Source: CAJBVW01 sp964457335 (lineage in GTDB: Bacteria; Myxococcota_A; UBA796; SXON01). Taken from it: a DNA stretch of 64,000 bases. Under the pieces are notes generated by a model, which saw only the letters and a program-made list of their open reading frames with translations, was not told the origin of the DNA and ran no database searches. The stretch is taken from assembly GCA_964457335.1 (NCBI GenBank), contig CAYWGD010000014.1, forward strand, positions 1-64,000, in the 5' to 3' direction. The position numbers and the translations under genes are program-made. Shown piece after piece: positions 55,747-63,726 of this stretch (positions are counted from its first letter, which is position 1; each line of letters begins with the position of its first letter).

Positions 55747-56618
55747 CCTCCCCCGAGCTGTGGATCCCGCTCGCACCCCACGTCGTGATGGGGCGCTCCG
55801 GGGTGTGTCACCCCCGGTTGAAGGACCCGCGGGTGTCCAGCGAGCACCTGAGCGTCACCTGGCGCGACGGTTGCTGGTTCGTGCGCGACCTCGGGAGCCG
55901 GAACGGCACGACGGTCGGGGGCGAGCGGCTCGCGTCCGGGGAGGAGCGCGCGTTGGCCGCCGGGGACGAGCTCGGCCTCGGGGCGCTGCGCTTCGTGCTG
56001 GTCGACGCGGCGGGGCCCGAGCCCTGCGCGCGCCGGCTCCCGGGCGAGGCGATGCGGAGCGCCCAGGGCGGGGTCCTCGCGTTGCCGGACGACGACCGCC
56101 CGATCCTCACGGTGTTCCAGGGCGCCGACGGCGAGTGGGTCGGGGAGCGGGACGGCCAGGAGGAGGAGGTGCTCGACGGCGACGTCGTGTCGCTCGACGG
56201 CGAGGCCTGGATGCTGCACCTGCCCCGCGGGCACGTCGCCACCATCGAGGCCCGCGCCACCACGGCGGAGATCGCCTTCGCCGTGAGCCCCGACGAGGAG
56301 CACGTGGAGCTCCGCCTCCGCCTCGACGGCGCCGAGCGGGTGCTCGAGGCCCGGGCCCACTACTACACGCTCCTCACGCTCGCCCGGGCGCGGCTGCACG
56401 ACGCGGAGCACGGCCGCGGCCGGTCCGGCTGGCGCTCGGTCGCGGAGCTGTGTCACGACCTGCGCTGCGACGAGAACAAGCTCAACGTGGACGTGTTCCG
56501 CTGCCGCCAGGATCTCGGCCGCTTCCTGCCCACCGCCGCGCGCGTGGTGGAGCGGCGGCGCACCTCCCGCGAGCTCCGGTTCCGCCCGGAGACGGTCGCC
56601 ATCCACCGGCTCCCGTAG
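55728..56618 (+). CDS. FHA domain protein with C-terminal winged-helix
   Basis: Protein of 296 aa. Residues about 15-95 form an FHA domain with phosphothreonine-binding Arg23 (VVMGRSGV), Ser38/His40 (RVSSEHLSV) and Asn59 (DLGSRNGT). A second beta region (about 105-180) resembles a degenerate FHA. The last 95 residues (WRSVAELCHDLRCDENKLNVDVFRCRQDLGRFL) look like an OmpR-type winged helix. It may read phosphorylation by the adjacent kinase and act on DNA. The ATG shares two bases with the kinase ATG. The beta-rich protein gene follows 126 bp downstream. Confidence 0.85.
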   Translation: MGVLHSTSPELWIPLAPHVVMGRSGVCHPRLKDPRVSSEHLSVTWRDGCWFVRDLGSRNGTTVGGERLASGEERALAAGDELGLGALRFVLVDAAGPEPCARRLPGEAMRSAQGGVLALPDDDRPILTVFQGADGEWVGERDGQEEEVLDGDVVSLDGEAWMLHLPRGHVATIEARATTAEIAFAVSPDEEHVELRLRLDGAERVLEARAHYYTLLTLARARLHDAEHGRGRSGWRSVAELCHDLRCDENKLNVDVFRCRQDLGRFLPTAARVVERRRTSRELRFRPETVAIHRLP

Positions 56619-56628
56619 GTCCGCGGCC

Positions 56629-56647
56629 CCGTAATCTTCCCGTAATC
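56629..56647. promoter_or_regulatory. Direct repeat CCGTAATC with 11-bp spacing
   Basis: CCGTAATC-TTC-CCGTAATC in an otherwise GC-rich intergenic region. Direct repeats one helical turn apart are the usual sites for OmpR-type winged helices, so the upstream FHA/winged-helix protein could bind here. A G6/C7 hairpin (56651-56664) follows. Confidence 0.4.
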
Positions 56648-56665
56648 CAAGGGGGGTCCCCCCCT

Positions 56666-56736
56666 CGTAGGGTCTCCCTGTCATCGGCGCGAGACGCCGG
56701 TACCACCAGGGCGCGGATGCTCGGGTGAACCCTACG
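56666..56736. promoter_or_regulatory. Inverted repeat in the leader of the beta-rich protein gene
   Basis: CGTAGGGT (56666-56673) and ACCCTACG (56729-56736) are perfect 8-bp arms 55 bases apart. The right arm meets the ribosome site GGAAG, so the paired form could hide it. Confidence 0.35.
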
Positions 56737-56744
56737 GAAGCCCC

Positions 56745-58904
56745 ATGTCGAACAGCACCAACGTCGCGACGGTCGTCGACCACGCCGGCACGCTCTACGC
56801 CTACACCGCGCGCCAGTCGTCGATCACCCGGCTCACCCGGACCGTGAGCGGCTCCAAGAGCGCGAAGAGCCTGAACCTGGACAATTCCAACGTCAGCAGC
56901 GAGGCCGGCATCGGCGTGGCGCTCTCGCCGCCCAGCACGAAGTCGCCCGCGGGCCAGCGCGTCCTGTTCTGGGTGACGGACGACAACGCGCTCGTGACCG
57001 GGATCGACGCCGCCGGCGCCACGGTCCGCACCGTCGGGATGACCGCCAACAAGAGCTACTGCTCCATCGGCGTCGCCTCCCTCGCCGCGGGCGCGGTCAC
57101 GGCCCACTTCAACGGCTCCACCGTCGTCGTGGCGGTCTGGGGTTGGAGCGGCCTGCTCGGCGGCTCCCCCAAGGCCTCGGTCACCCGGCAGTGGTCGGCG
57201 TCGAAGCTCGGCGCCGGCAACGCCTCCGCGTTCTCGGGCGACGACGGCTACAACGGCAGCTCGGCGGCCCTCGCCACCTTCATCGACGCCTCCGGCGCCA
57301 CCCGCCTCTTCCTCGTCACCACCTGGAAGGAGAGCGACGGCAAGGTGCACGTGCTCGGCAACGTCGTCGACGTCGACACCGACATGGACGGCGACACGGT
57401 CACCGCCACCGACCTCGACGTGAGCGGCGCCGTGCTCGACCGCGTCGCCAAGAGCGTCGCCAACTGCCCGAGCGTGCTCCAGCGCCCCGACGGCCGGCTC
57501 ATGGTCTGGTACGCCGACGGCAACGGCATCCAGCAGGCCCTCGTCACCCCCACCACCGGCTCCGACTGGTACGGCGACTGGTCCTACGGCACCGGCCAGG
57601 GCGGCGTGCCCGCGCTCGGCCACTACGCCTACCCCTGCGCCCTCGCCTTCGTGCCGGGCAGCGTCTCCACCTCCACGAGCCCCGTCGCCAACGCGCTCAT
57701 CGACGCCACGGTCGACGTGTTCGACGGGGTGTTCGCCCAGTCCGACGACGCGATCCAGACCTGGGTGGACGACGACAAGTGGGGGACGATCCGCCGCACC
57801 GCGCAGGCCCCGCAGCCGCAGCAGCAGATCCTCGCCCTCGGGCTCATCTACGGCCCGCCGCCCGTGCCGCTCCAGAACATCAACATGCCCGCGGAGTACA
57901 GCAACGCGGGGACGAGCGGCATCGTCAGCTTCTCGCAGAGCACGGGCTCCACGCAGGGCATGAGCGCCCAGCTCGGCGCCTCGCTCTTCGGCAAGATCGG
58001 CGGCTCGGCCGGCTACGAGGAGGAGGTCTCGGTCTTCGGCTACACGATCGAGAGCTTCTCCGCGAAGGTGCAGGTGGAGCTCACCCTGGGCGCCTCGCTG
58101 ATGGGCACGTGGTCCGAGGACACCACCCAGTCGGTGACCACGACCGTGCAGGCCACCGTGAGCCTCGCCGGGCACGCCGGCTCGAGCCCGAGCGACCCCA
58201 ACGCCTACACGGTGCAGCAGAACGGCCAGATCGTGGGGCTCGCCAGCTCGTGGGCCAGCTACGTGTACGACTTCGTCGACAAGAACGGCGACGCCCCCAC
58301 GAACGGGCTGTCCTTCGTGGCGGTGTTCCCCTACCAGCCGTCGCTCGTGGTCACGCCGTTCGTGATCCCGTCCGGCGCCGAGGGTCCCCACCCGGGCGAC
58401 CTCACGACGTACCAGCTCACCCAGACCCAGCTGAACGAGCTCGACGCGCGCGCGCACGCCGTGGGCGGGCGCCCCTACCTGCAGGTGTCCTGGTCGGCGG
58501 GCGGCCTCACCGCGCAGCAGGCCGAGACCTACGACCAGTCGAGCTGGGGCGTGAACCTCGGCCTGGACCTCGAGGTCCTGCTCGGCGGGGAGGTGTCCGG
58601 GAACCTGCTGGGCGTGAACGGCACCATCAACGGCTCCGCCACGCTCAAGGCCAACTTCGGCTACACGTGGTCCGGCGGCGGCTCCACCACGGCGCAGTTC
58701 TCGAGCTCCGTGGAGGTGCCGGGCAACCCCTCCGCGCGCGGCACCTACAGCGCGTACGGCTACCGGGCCTACCTGCTCGCCGAGTCCGCGGAGAACCTCC
58801 GCGCGCTCCCCGCGGGCTCGACCGGCGCGAGCTCGCTGACGGTGTCGTCGGACTCCAAGCCCTGGCTCATCACCTACGCGGTCACGTCGTCGACGTTGGT
58901 CTGA
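56745..58904 (+). CDS. Beta-rich protein of unknown function, no signal peptide
   Basis: Protein of 719 aa. The first 330 or so residues look like a propeller or lectin-like beta domain (DHAGTLYAYTARQSSITRLTRTV, LATFIDASGATRLFLVTTWKESDGKVHVLGNVV). Residues about 390-490 and 600-680 are long Ser/Thr/Gly-rich stretches of alternating polarity (TGSTQGMSAQLGASLFGKIGG, TTQSVTTTVQATVSLAGHAG, STTAQFSSSVEVPG), as in aerolysin-type pore formers. I cannot confirm that family. There is no signal peptide or membrane helix. GGAAG is before the ATG. It closes the signalling island and is followed by a strong terminator. A pore-forming or structural role is inference. Confidence 0.7.
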   Translation: MSNSTNVATVVDHAGTLYAYTARQSSITRLTRTVSGSKSAKSLNLDNSNVSSEAGIGVALSPPSTKSPAGQRVLFWVTDDNALVTGIDAAGATVRTVGMTANKSYCSIGVASLAAGAVTAHFNGSTVVVAVWGWSGLLGGSPKASVTRQWSASKLGAGNASAFSGDDGYNGSSAALATFIDASGATRLFLVTTWKESDGKVHVLGNVVDVDTDMDGDTVTATDLDVSGAVLDRVAKSVANCPSVLQRPDGRLMVWYADGNGIQQALVTPTTGSDWYGDWSYGTGQGGVPALGHYAYPCALAFVPGSVSTSTSPVANALIDATVDVFDGVFAQSDDAIQTWVDDDKWGTIRRTAQAPQPQQQILALGLIYGPPPVPLQNINMPAEYSNAGTSGIVSFSQSTGSTQGMSAQLGASLFGKIGGSAGYEEEVSVFGYTIESFSAKVQVELTLGASLMGTWSEDTTQSVTTTVQATVSLAGHAGSSPSDPNAYTVQQNGQIVGLASSWASYVYDFVDKNGDAPTNGLSFVAVFPYQPSLVVTPFVIPSGAEGPHPGDLTTYQLTQTQLNELDARAHAVGGRPYLQVSWSAGGLTAQQAETYDQSSWGVNLGLDLEVLLGGEVSGNLLGVNGTINGSATLKANFGYTWSGGGSTTAQFSSSVEVPGNPSARGTYSAYGYRAYLLAESAENLRALPAGSTGASSLTVSSDSKPWLITYAVTSSTLV

Positions 58905-58918
58905 CAGGTCTGGGCGCG

Positions 58919-58944
58919 ACCCCCGGTGCGGACACCGGGGGTCG
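58919..58944 (+). terminator. Strong hairpin after the beta-rich protein gene
   Basis: GACCCCCGGTG and CACCGGGGGTC, an 11-bp perfect stem around CGGA, 14 bases after the stop codon. No T tract follows. Confidence 0.6.
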
Positions 58945-58998
58945 GTGCCCTGCGGGGTCGCCCTCCGGGCTCCGTCGGCCCGCCGCGCGCGGGCCGAC

Positions 58999-59008
58999 NN
59001 NNNNNNNN
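58999..59008. other. Scaffold gap of 10 N
   Basis: Ten N, probably a contig join of unknown true size, inside a GC-rich self-complementary stretch. Gene order across it (beta-rich protein, then eutL) is therefore not certain. Confidence 0.95.
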
Positions 59009-59255
59009 CTCGGGGGGGGCCCCCCCCCCGGGGGCGCCCCGGGGGGGGGGGCGCGGGGGGGGGGCCCCCGCGGGGCGCCGGGGCCCCGCCGCGGGCGGCC
59101 CCCCCGGCCCGGCCGCTGCGTGGTGGCGCGGCCTCCGGCCCCGGGGCCCTCCGCGGCCGGGCCGCCCTCCGGTCCCCTCGCGCGGCCGTCCCCGGGGACC
59201 CGTCACGGCGGCGCCTCCCCCCGCGCGGGCGCTCCCAACCCCGCCGACTCGACCC
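59009..59255. other. Low-complexity G/C block downstream of eutL
   Basis: Long runs of G and C (59009-59110), then ordinary GC-rich sequence. Bases 59164-59183 repeat exactly at 151-170. I see no gene in 58945-59255; sequence quality in the homopolymer part is doubtful. Confidence 0.6.
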
Positions 59256-59912
59256 CTACCGCTCCCGCGGCCGCGCCCCGACCTCGATCACCGCGCGGGC
59301 GAAGGCCTCCGCGGCCGCCTGGCACGCCGGGAGGTCTCCCCCGAGCCACGCCGAGGCGAAGTTGGTCTCGCTCGGCGGCGGGAACACCTTGAGCGCGCGC
59401 ACGTCCGCGGCCTTGAGCGCCGCGTCGAGGCCGATCGTCGCCTCCATGGGCGGGGCGACGAGGTAGGCCATCGGGTCCCCCGGCGCGAGGCCCGCCTGCG
59501 CGGAGAGGTAGCGCCCCAGCGACGCGATCACGTGCGGGAACACGGTGATCGTGCCCTTGTCATCCGCGGCGTAGAAGCAGGCGTCGTGCTCCAGGCAGCG
59601 CACCAGCGCGGCGAGCCCCTCGTCCACCTCGTCGGCATCGGCCCCGGCGATCACCCCGAGGATCTCGCCGGAGAGCCGCCCGGAGGCGTGCGCGGAGCCC
59701 GCGTAGAAGGAGCGCGCGAACACCACGTCGACCGGCGCGTGCTTCGTCGCCTCGTCCAGCGCGACGTAGGTGGGATCGTCCTGGTCGCAGGTGACGAGCC
59801 CGAGGGCGCGGTGGCGGTCGGGATCGGCGCCGTAGGCGCGCAGCACGGCGGGGTCCGCGCCCGGGAGGCGGCGGACGGAGAGGATGCGCGGGAGGATGGG
59901 ATCCAGGATCAT
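59256..59912 (-). CDS. eutL: Ethanolamine microcompartment shell protein EutL
   Basis: Protein of 218 aa, the EutL length, with close family matches: DPTYVALDEATKHAPVDVVFARSFYAGSAHA, SLGRYLSAQAGLAPGDPMAYLVAPPMEATIGLDAALKAADV and FPPPSETNFASAWL. EutL is a trimeric tandem-BMC pore protein of the Eut shell. Its ATG overlaps the eutC stop (ATGA). No other shell gene (eutS, eutM, eutN, eutK) is seen, but the sequence breaks at a gap just downstream, so more of the operon may be missing or elsewhere. Confidence 0.93.
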   Translation of the reverse strand: MILDPILPRILSVRRLPGADPAVLRAYGADPDRHRALGLVTCDQDDPTYVALDEATKHAPVDVVFARSFYAGSAHASGRLSGEILGVIAGADADEVDEGLAALVRCLEHDACFYAADDKGTITVFPHVIASLGRYLSAQAGLAPGDPMAYLVAPPMEATIGLDAALKAADVRALKVFPPPSETNFASAWLGGDLPACQAAAEAFARAVIEVGARPRER

Positions 59913-60832
59913 CGCGCGCTCTCCTTCGTCTCGACGAGCCGCACGCGGGGATCGGGCGCGCGGTAGCCGCCGCCCACGGCGTCCCCGAGCTGGTCGCGCA
60001 CGGGCCCGAGGTCGAGCGGCACGCCCGAGGTGTGCTGCGCGAGCATGGCCCCGGCGAGCACCGCGAGGCGCTTCCCGGCCTGCTCGGGCGGGGCGCCGCG
60101 GGCGTGGATGTTGGACATCATGTTGCGGTCGCCGTCCGTGCGGCCGACCCGGGGATCGTAGACGAGGTAGGCCGACAACCCGTCGCCGGTGCCGAGGCCC
60201 GGGCGCTCGCCGAGCAGGATCGCGGACACCTTCGCGCCCACGACCTCGCCGATCTCGTCCTCGAGCCACACGCGGGCGTACCGCGCGCACACGGGCGTGC
60301 CGACGGACCAGCCGCGCGCCTCGCAGGCGGCCGTGAAGTGCTTCAGGAGCTCCAGCCCGGCGCCCATGCAGGCCACCGCCGAGAGGCCGTCCGCGAGGAT
60401 GGGCTGGATGTCGACGTTCCGGCGCGCCTTCTCGCGGAGGATCGCGAGGGAGGGCTCGTCGAGCCGCCGCCCCAGGTCCGGCCGGAGCAGGAACTCGCGG
60501 TGGTGGGCGACCCGCGACTTGAGCGGCAGGAGCCCGTTCTTCTCGGCCCAGTCCGCGGGGAGCTCGGCCGCAACGGCCCCGTGGGCCACGGCGAGCTCGG
60601 CCTGGAACTGGAGCACCACGTCGGTGGCGTAGCGCGTGCCCACGTGGCCGATGCCGACGAGGGCGGTCGTGTGGCGGGCGGCCGCCGCGGCGTAGGGGCT
60701 CCGCTTCTTCGGGCTCGGGAACACGCGCGCCGGCGGGAGCGGGATCTCCGGCACCGGCGGGGGCGGCGGGAGCGGGTCCTCTCCGCCCAACCGGGCGCGG
60801 AGGTCCGCGACGAGGGAGCGGGTGAAGCTCAT
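59909..60832 (-). CDS. eutC: Ethanolamine ammonia-lyase small subunit (EutC)
   Basis: Protein of 307 aa. It has a Pro-rich N-terminal stretch, then the conserved RVAHHREFLLRPDLGRRL, DIQPILADGLSAVACMGAGLELL, EVVGAKVSAILLGERPGLGTGDGLSAYLVYDPRVGRTDGDRNMMSNIHARG. With EutB it forms the cobalamin-dependent lyase that splits ethanolamine into acetaldehyde and ammonia. Overlaps on both sides (ATGA with eutB and eutL) indicate tight translational coupling. Confidence 0.95.
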   Translation of the reverse strand: MSFTRSLVADLRARLGGEDPLPPPPPVPEIPLPPARVFPSPKKRSPYAAAAARHTTALVGIGHVGTRYATDVVLQFQAELAVAHGAVAAELPADWAEKNGLLPLKSRVAHHREFLLRPDLGRRLDEPSLAILREKARRNVDIQPILADGLSAVACMGAGLELLKHFTAACEARGWSVGTPVCARYARVWLEDEIGEVVGAKVSAILLGERPGLGTGDGLSAYLVYDPRVGRTDGDRNMMSNIHARGAPPEQAGKRLAVLAGAMLAQHTSGVPLDLGPVRDQLGDAVGGGYRAPDPRVRLVETKESAR

Positions 60833-62190
60833 GCCAGCACCGTCGGGTCGCCGAAGCGCTCGCCGGGCACGTTTCCGTCGAGGATCCCCTTCTCGGCGAG
60901 CCAGGCGTCGAACTCGGGCGCCGGCCGCTTGCCGAGCAGGCCGCGCACGCTCGGGATGTCGTGGAAGCTCGTGGACTGGTAGTTGAGCATGATGTCGTCG
61001 CCGACCGGGAGCGACATCAGGTAGGTGCAACCGGCCGCGCCGAGCAGCACCTTGAGGCACTCGAGCTCGTCCTGGCTCATGCGCGCGTGGTAGGTGAAGC
61101 AGGCGTCGCAGCCCATCGGCAGGCCGAGGAGCTTGCCCATGAAGTGGTCCTCCAGCCCGGCGCGCGTGATCTGCGGGCCGTCCTCCAGGTACTCGGGGCC
61201 GATGAAGCCGACGACCGTGTTGACGAGGAAGGGCTTGTAGCGACGGGCGAAGCCGTAGCAGCGGGCTTCCAACGTCACCTGGTCGGCGCCGTGGTGCGCG
61301 TCGGAGGAGAGCGCGCTCCCCTGCCCCGTCTCGAAGTACATGAAGTTGGGGCCGCGGCTCGTGGTGCGGGCCTTCATGAGCTCGTAGGCCTCGTCCATGA
61401 GCGCGACCGAGATGCCGAAGGCCTTGTTGGCCTTCTCGCTCCCCGCGAAGCTCTGGAACATGAGGTCCATCGGACAGCCGAGCTCCAACGCCTTCATCTG
61501 CACGGTGACGTGGGACAGGACGCAGTGTTGGGTCGGGATGCCGTTCTTGACGCGCAGGTCGTGCAGCCGCGTGAGGATCTGGGCGGTCGACTCCGGCGTG
61601 TCCGTCGCGGGGTTCACGCCGATGACCGCGTCCCCGCAGCCGTACGCGAGCCCCTCGCGCGCGGAGAAGAGGATGCCGTCGATGTCGTCGGTGGGGTGGT
61701 TCGGCTGGAGGCGCGAGGACATGCGTCCCGGGAGGCCGAGCGTGTTGTTCGCGCGCACGACCACCTGGCACTTGGATCCCACCACCATGAGATCCATGTT
61801 GGACATGAGCTTGCACACGCCCGCGGCCATCTCCGGGGTGAGCCCGGGCGAGACGGAGCGGATCACGGGGCCCGTGATCGAGGTCTCGAGCAGCCACTCG
61901 CGGAACTGGCCCACGGAGAGGTGCTTGACCGCGTCGAAGGCGGCCGCGTCGAGCGAGTGCTCGACCGTGCGGGTGAGCTCGTCCTCCTCGTAGGGGACGA
62001 CCGGGTTCTTGCGCAGCTCCGCGAGCGTGAGCTCCGAGAGCACGGCGCGCGCCGCTACGCGCTCCACGGGGTCGCGCGCGCTCACGCCGGCGAGGTCGTC
62101 GCCGCTCTTGGGCGGGTTCGCCTTCGCCAGCACCTCCTTCACGGAGGAGAAGCGGTAGACGACGCCGCGGATGGTGGCCGAGAGGTTCAC
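60829..62190 (-). CDS. eutB: Ethanolamine ammonia-lyase large subunit (EutB)
   Basis: Protein of 453 aa, the same length as the E. coli enzyme, if GTG 62190 is used. Conserved segments include LMSNMDLMVVGSKCQVVVRANNTLGLPGRMSSRLQPNHPTDDIDGILFSAREGLAYGCGDAVIGVNPATD and FETGQGSALSSDAHHGADQVTLEARCYG. It holds the substrate-binding barrel of the cobalamin lyase. TAAGCT lies seven bases before the GTG, with no ribosome site between. It is the first gene of eutBCL and is divergent from an OPA transporter gene. No ethanolamine permease, EutA reactivase or EutE dehydrogenase is in view. Confidence 0.95.
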   Translation of the reverse strand: MNLSATIRGVVYRFSSVKEVLAKANPPKSGDDLAGVSARDPVERVAARAVLSELTLAELRKNPVVPYEEDELTRTVEHSLDAAAFDAVKHLSVGQFREWLLETSITGPVIRSVSPGLTPEMAAGVCKLMSNMDLMVVGSKCQVVVRANNTLGLPGRMSSRLQPNHPTDDIDGILFSAREGLAYGCGDAVIGVNPATDTPESTAQILTRLHDLRVKNGIPTQHCVLSHVTVQMKALELGCPMDLMFQSFAGSEKANKAFGISVALMDEAYELMKARTTSRGPNFMYFETGQGSALSSDAHHGADQVTLEARCYGFARRYKPFLVNTVVGFIGPEYLEDGPQITRAGLEDHFMGKLLGLPMGCDACFTYHARMSQDELECLKVLLGAAGCTYLMSLPVGDDIMLNYQSTSFHDIPSVRGLLGKRPAPEFDAWLAEKGILDGNVPGERFGDPTVLA

Positions 62191-62197
62191 GGCGCGG

Positions 62198-62203
62198 AGC
62201 TTA
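62198..62203 (-). promoter_or_regulatory. TANNNT box before eutB
   Basis: TAAGCT (minus strand) ends seven bases before GTG 62190, matching the family GTG start exactly. This is good support for both the start and a leaderless-type promoter. Confidence 0.45.
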
Positions 62204-62283
62204 GCGCAGTTGCGCCGCGCCGGGATGGGCCGCGCGCACGGTGACGTTCTCGCGCCGGCGCCGACCGCGCGGCCGTCGAGGAG

Positions 62284-62289
62284 TATCCT
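62284..62289 (+). promoter_or_regulatory. TANNNT box before the OPA transporter gene
   Basis: TATCCT seven bases before ATG 62297, without a ribosome site between. Confidence 0.45.
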
Positions 62290-62296
62290 CCGCCGC

Positions 62297-63571
62297 ATGG
62301 AAGCCGCGCCCGCACCCGCCGCCCCGCACGGAATGTCCCCCCTGCTCCGCCAGTGGCGCTGGCGCGTCTTCGCCGCCACCTGGCTCTGCTACGCGGGCTT
62401 CTACTTCTGCCGGAAGCCCTTCTACATCGCCAAGGCGGGGCTCGCGGACGAGCTGCACTTCGGCGCCACCGAGCTCGGCACCATCGGCACCGCCTACCTC
62501 GTCGCGTACGCGGTGGGGCAGTTCGTGGCCGGCGGGCTCGGCCTCCGGTGGGGGCCCCGCGTGCTCCTGCTCGGCGGCATGGCCGTCTCGCTCGGGGTGA
62601 ACGTCGCCTTCGGCTTCGGGAACTCCTACGCCACGTTCCTCTCGCTCATGGTGCTCAACGGCCTCGCGCAGGCCACCGGCTGGTCCGGCAACGTGGCCAC
62701 GATGGCCAACTGGTTCCACCGCCGCGAGCGCGGCACCGTCATGGGGCTGTGGGCGACGAACTTCCAGGCCGGCGGCGTGATGGCCAACACCTTCGCGGCG
62801 TGGGTGCTGGGCGCGTACGGCTGGCGCGAGAGCTTCTTCGCGGGGTCGCTGGTGCTCGCCGGCGTGTGGGCGTTCTTCCTGTTCAACCAGCGGAACACGC
62901 CCCAGGACCTCGGCCTCGGCGCCGTGGAGGACCCCGACGGCGAGCCCGAGGACGGGAGCGGCGGCTGGTCGCGTGACGTCGTCATCAACGTGGCGCTCGT
63001 CGGCGCGTTCTATTTCTTCCTCAAGCTCATCCGCTACGCGCTCTGGTCGTGGGCCCCCTTCTTCCTGGAGAAGAACTTCGGGCTCGCGGGCGACGACGCC
63101 GGCTACCTCTCCACGCTCTTCGACGTGTTCGGCATCGTCGGCGTCGTCGTGGCGGGCGTGCTCTCCGACCGGCTCTTCCGCGGGCGCCGCGCGCGCATCA
63201 GCCTGTTCTTCCTCATCGGGCTCGTGGTCGCGACGGCCGCGCTCTACACGATCGGGGGCGCATCGCCGCTCGCCTTCGGGGTGTGCCTCTCGCTCGTGGG
63301 TTTTGCGCTCTACGGGCCCGACGCGCTGATGACCGGCGCCGGCGCGGTCGACGTGGGCTCCCGGCAGAAGGCGGCCCTCGCGGCCGGCATCATCAACGGC
63401 TGCGGCTCGCTGGGGCCGATCGTGCAGGAGCTCGTCATCGGGAAGCTCTACGACGACGGCGGCGGCAACCTGGGGCCCATCCTCGCGCTGCTGCTCGGCT
63501 CCGCGTCGGCCTCGTTGGCGTTCATGGTCGTCATCCTCCTCAGGAACCGGGCGGGGAAGGCGGACCTCTGA
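62297..63571 (+). CDS. OPA-family organophosphate:phosphate antiporter (GlpT/UhpT-like MFS)
   Basis: Protein of 424 aa with about 12 membrane spans. The opening YAGFYFCRKPFYIAKAGL, then GTAYLVAYAVGQFVAGGL, NGLAQATGWSGNVATMANWFHRRERGTVMGLW and SRQKAALAAGIINGCGSLGPIVQE are typical of the glycerol-3-phosphate/hexose-phosphate exchangers. It should import an organic phosphate in exchange for phosphate across the inner membrane. It is divergent from eutB; a link to phosphoethanolamine or glycerophosphoethanolamine uptake is possible but is only inference. Confidence 0.9.
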   Translation: MEAAPAPAAPHGMSPLLRQWRWRVFAATWLCYAGFYFCRKPFYIAKAGLADELHFGATELGTIGTAYLVAYAVGQFVAGGLGLRWGPRVLLLGGMAVSLGVNVAFGFGNSYATFLSLMVLNGLAQATGWSGNVATMANWFHRRERGTVMGLWATNFQAGGVMANTFAAWVLGAYGWRESFFAGSLVLAGVWAFFLFNQRNTPQDLGLGAVEDPDGEPEDGSGGWSRDVVINVALVGAFYFFLKLIRYALWSWAPFFLEKNFGLAGDDAGYLSTLFDVFGIVGVVVAGVLSDRLFRGRRARISLFFLIGLVVATAALYTIGGASPLAFGVCLSLVGFALYGPDALMTGAGAVDVGSRQKAALAAGIINGCGSLGPIVQELVIGKLYDDGGGNLGPILALLLGSASASLAFMVVILLRNRAGKADL

Positions 63572-63726
63572 GGAAAGGGGGGCGGGACCGCTCGCCGCCC
63601 CGGAGAGCGAGCGCCGGCGCGGTTCCCAGGGGCGCGCCACGGCCGGGCCCGAGACCGACCGTGACAGGCAGGCCCCTGGACTGCTCGCGTTCGTGGCCAG
63701 ATTTCCTGACGAACGGGAGGCTGGAC

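Noticed and set aside
56745..58904. Firm call of aerolysin/ETX-MTX2 toxin
   Set aside because: The alternating Ser/Thr stretches are suggestive, but no diagnostic motif or signal peptide was seen; kept as inference only.
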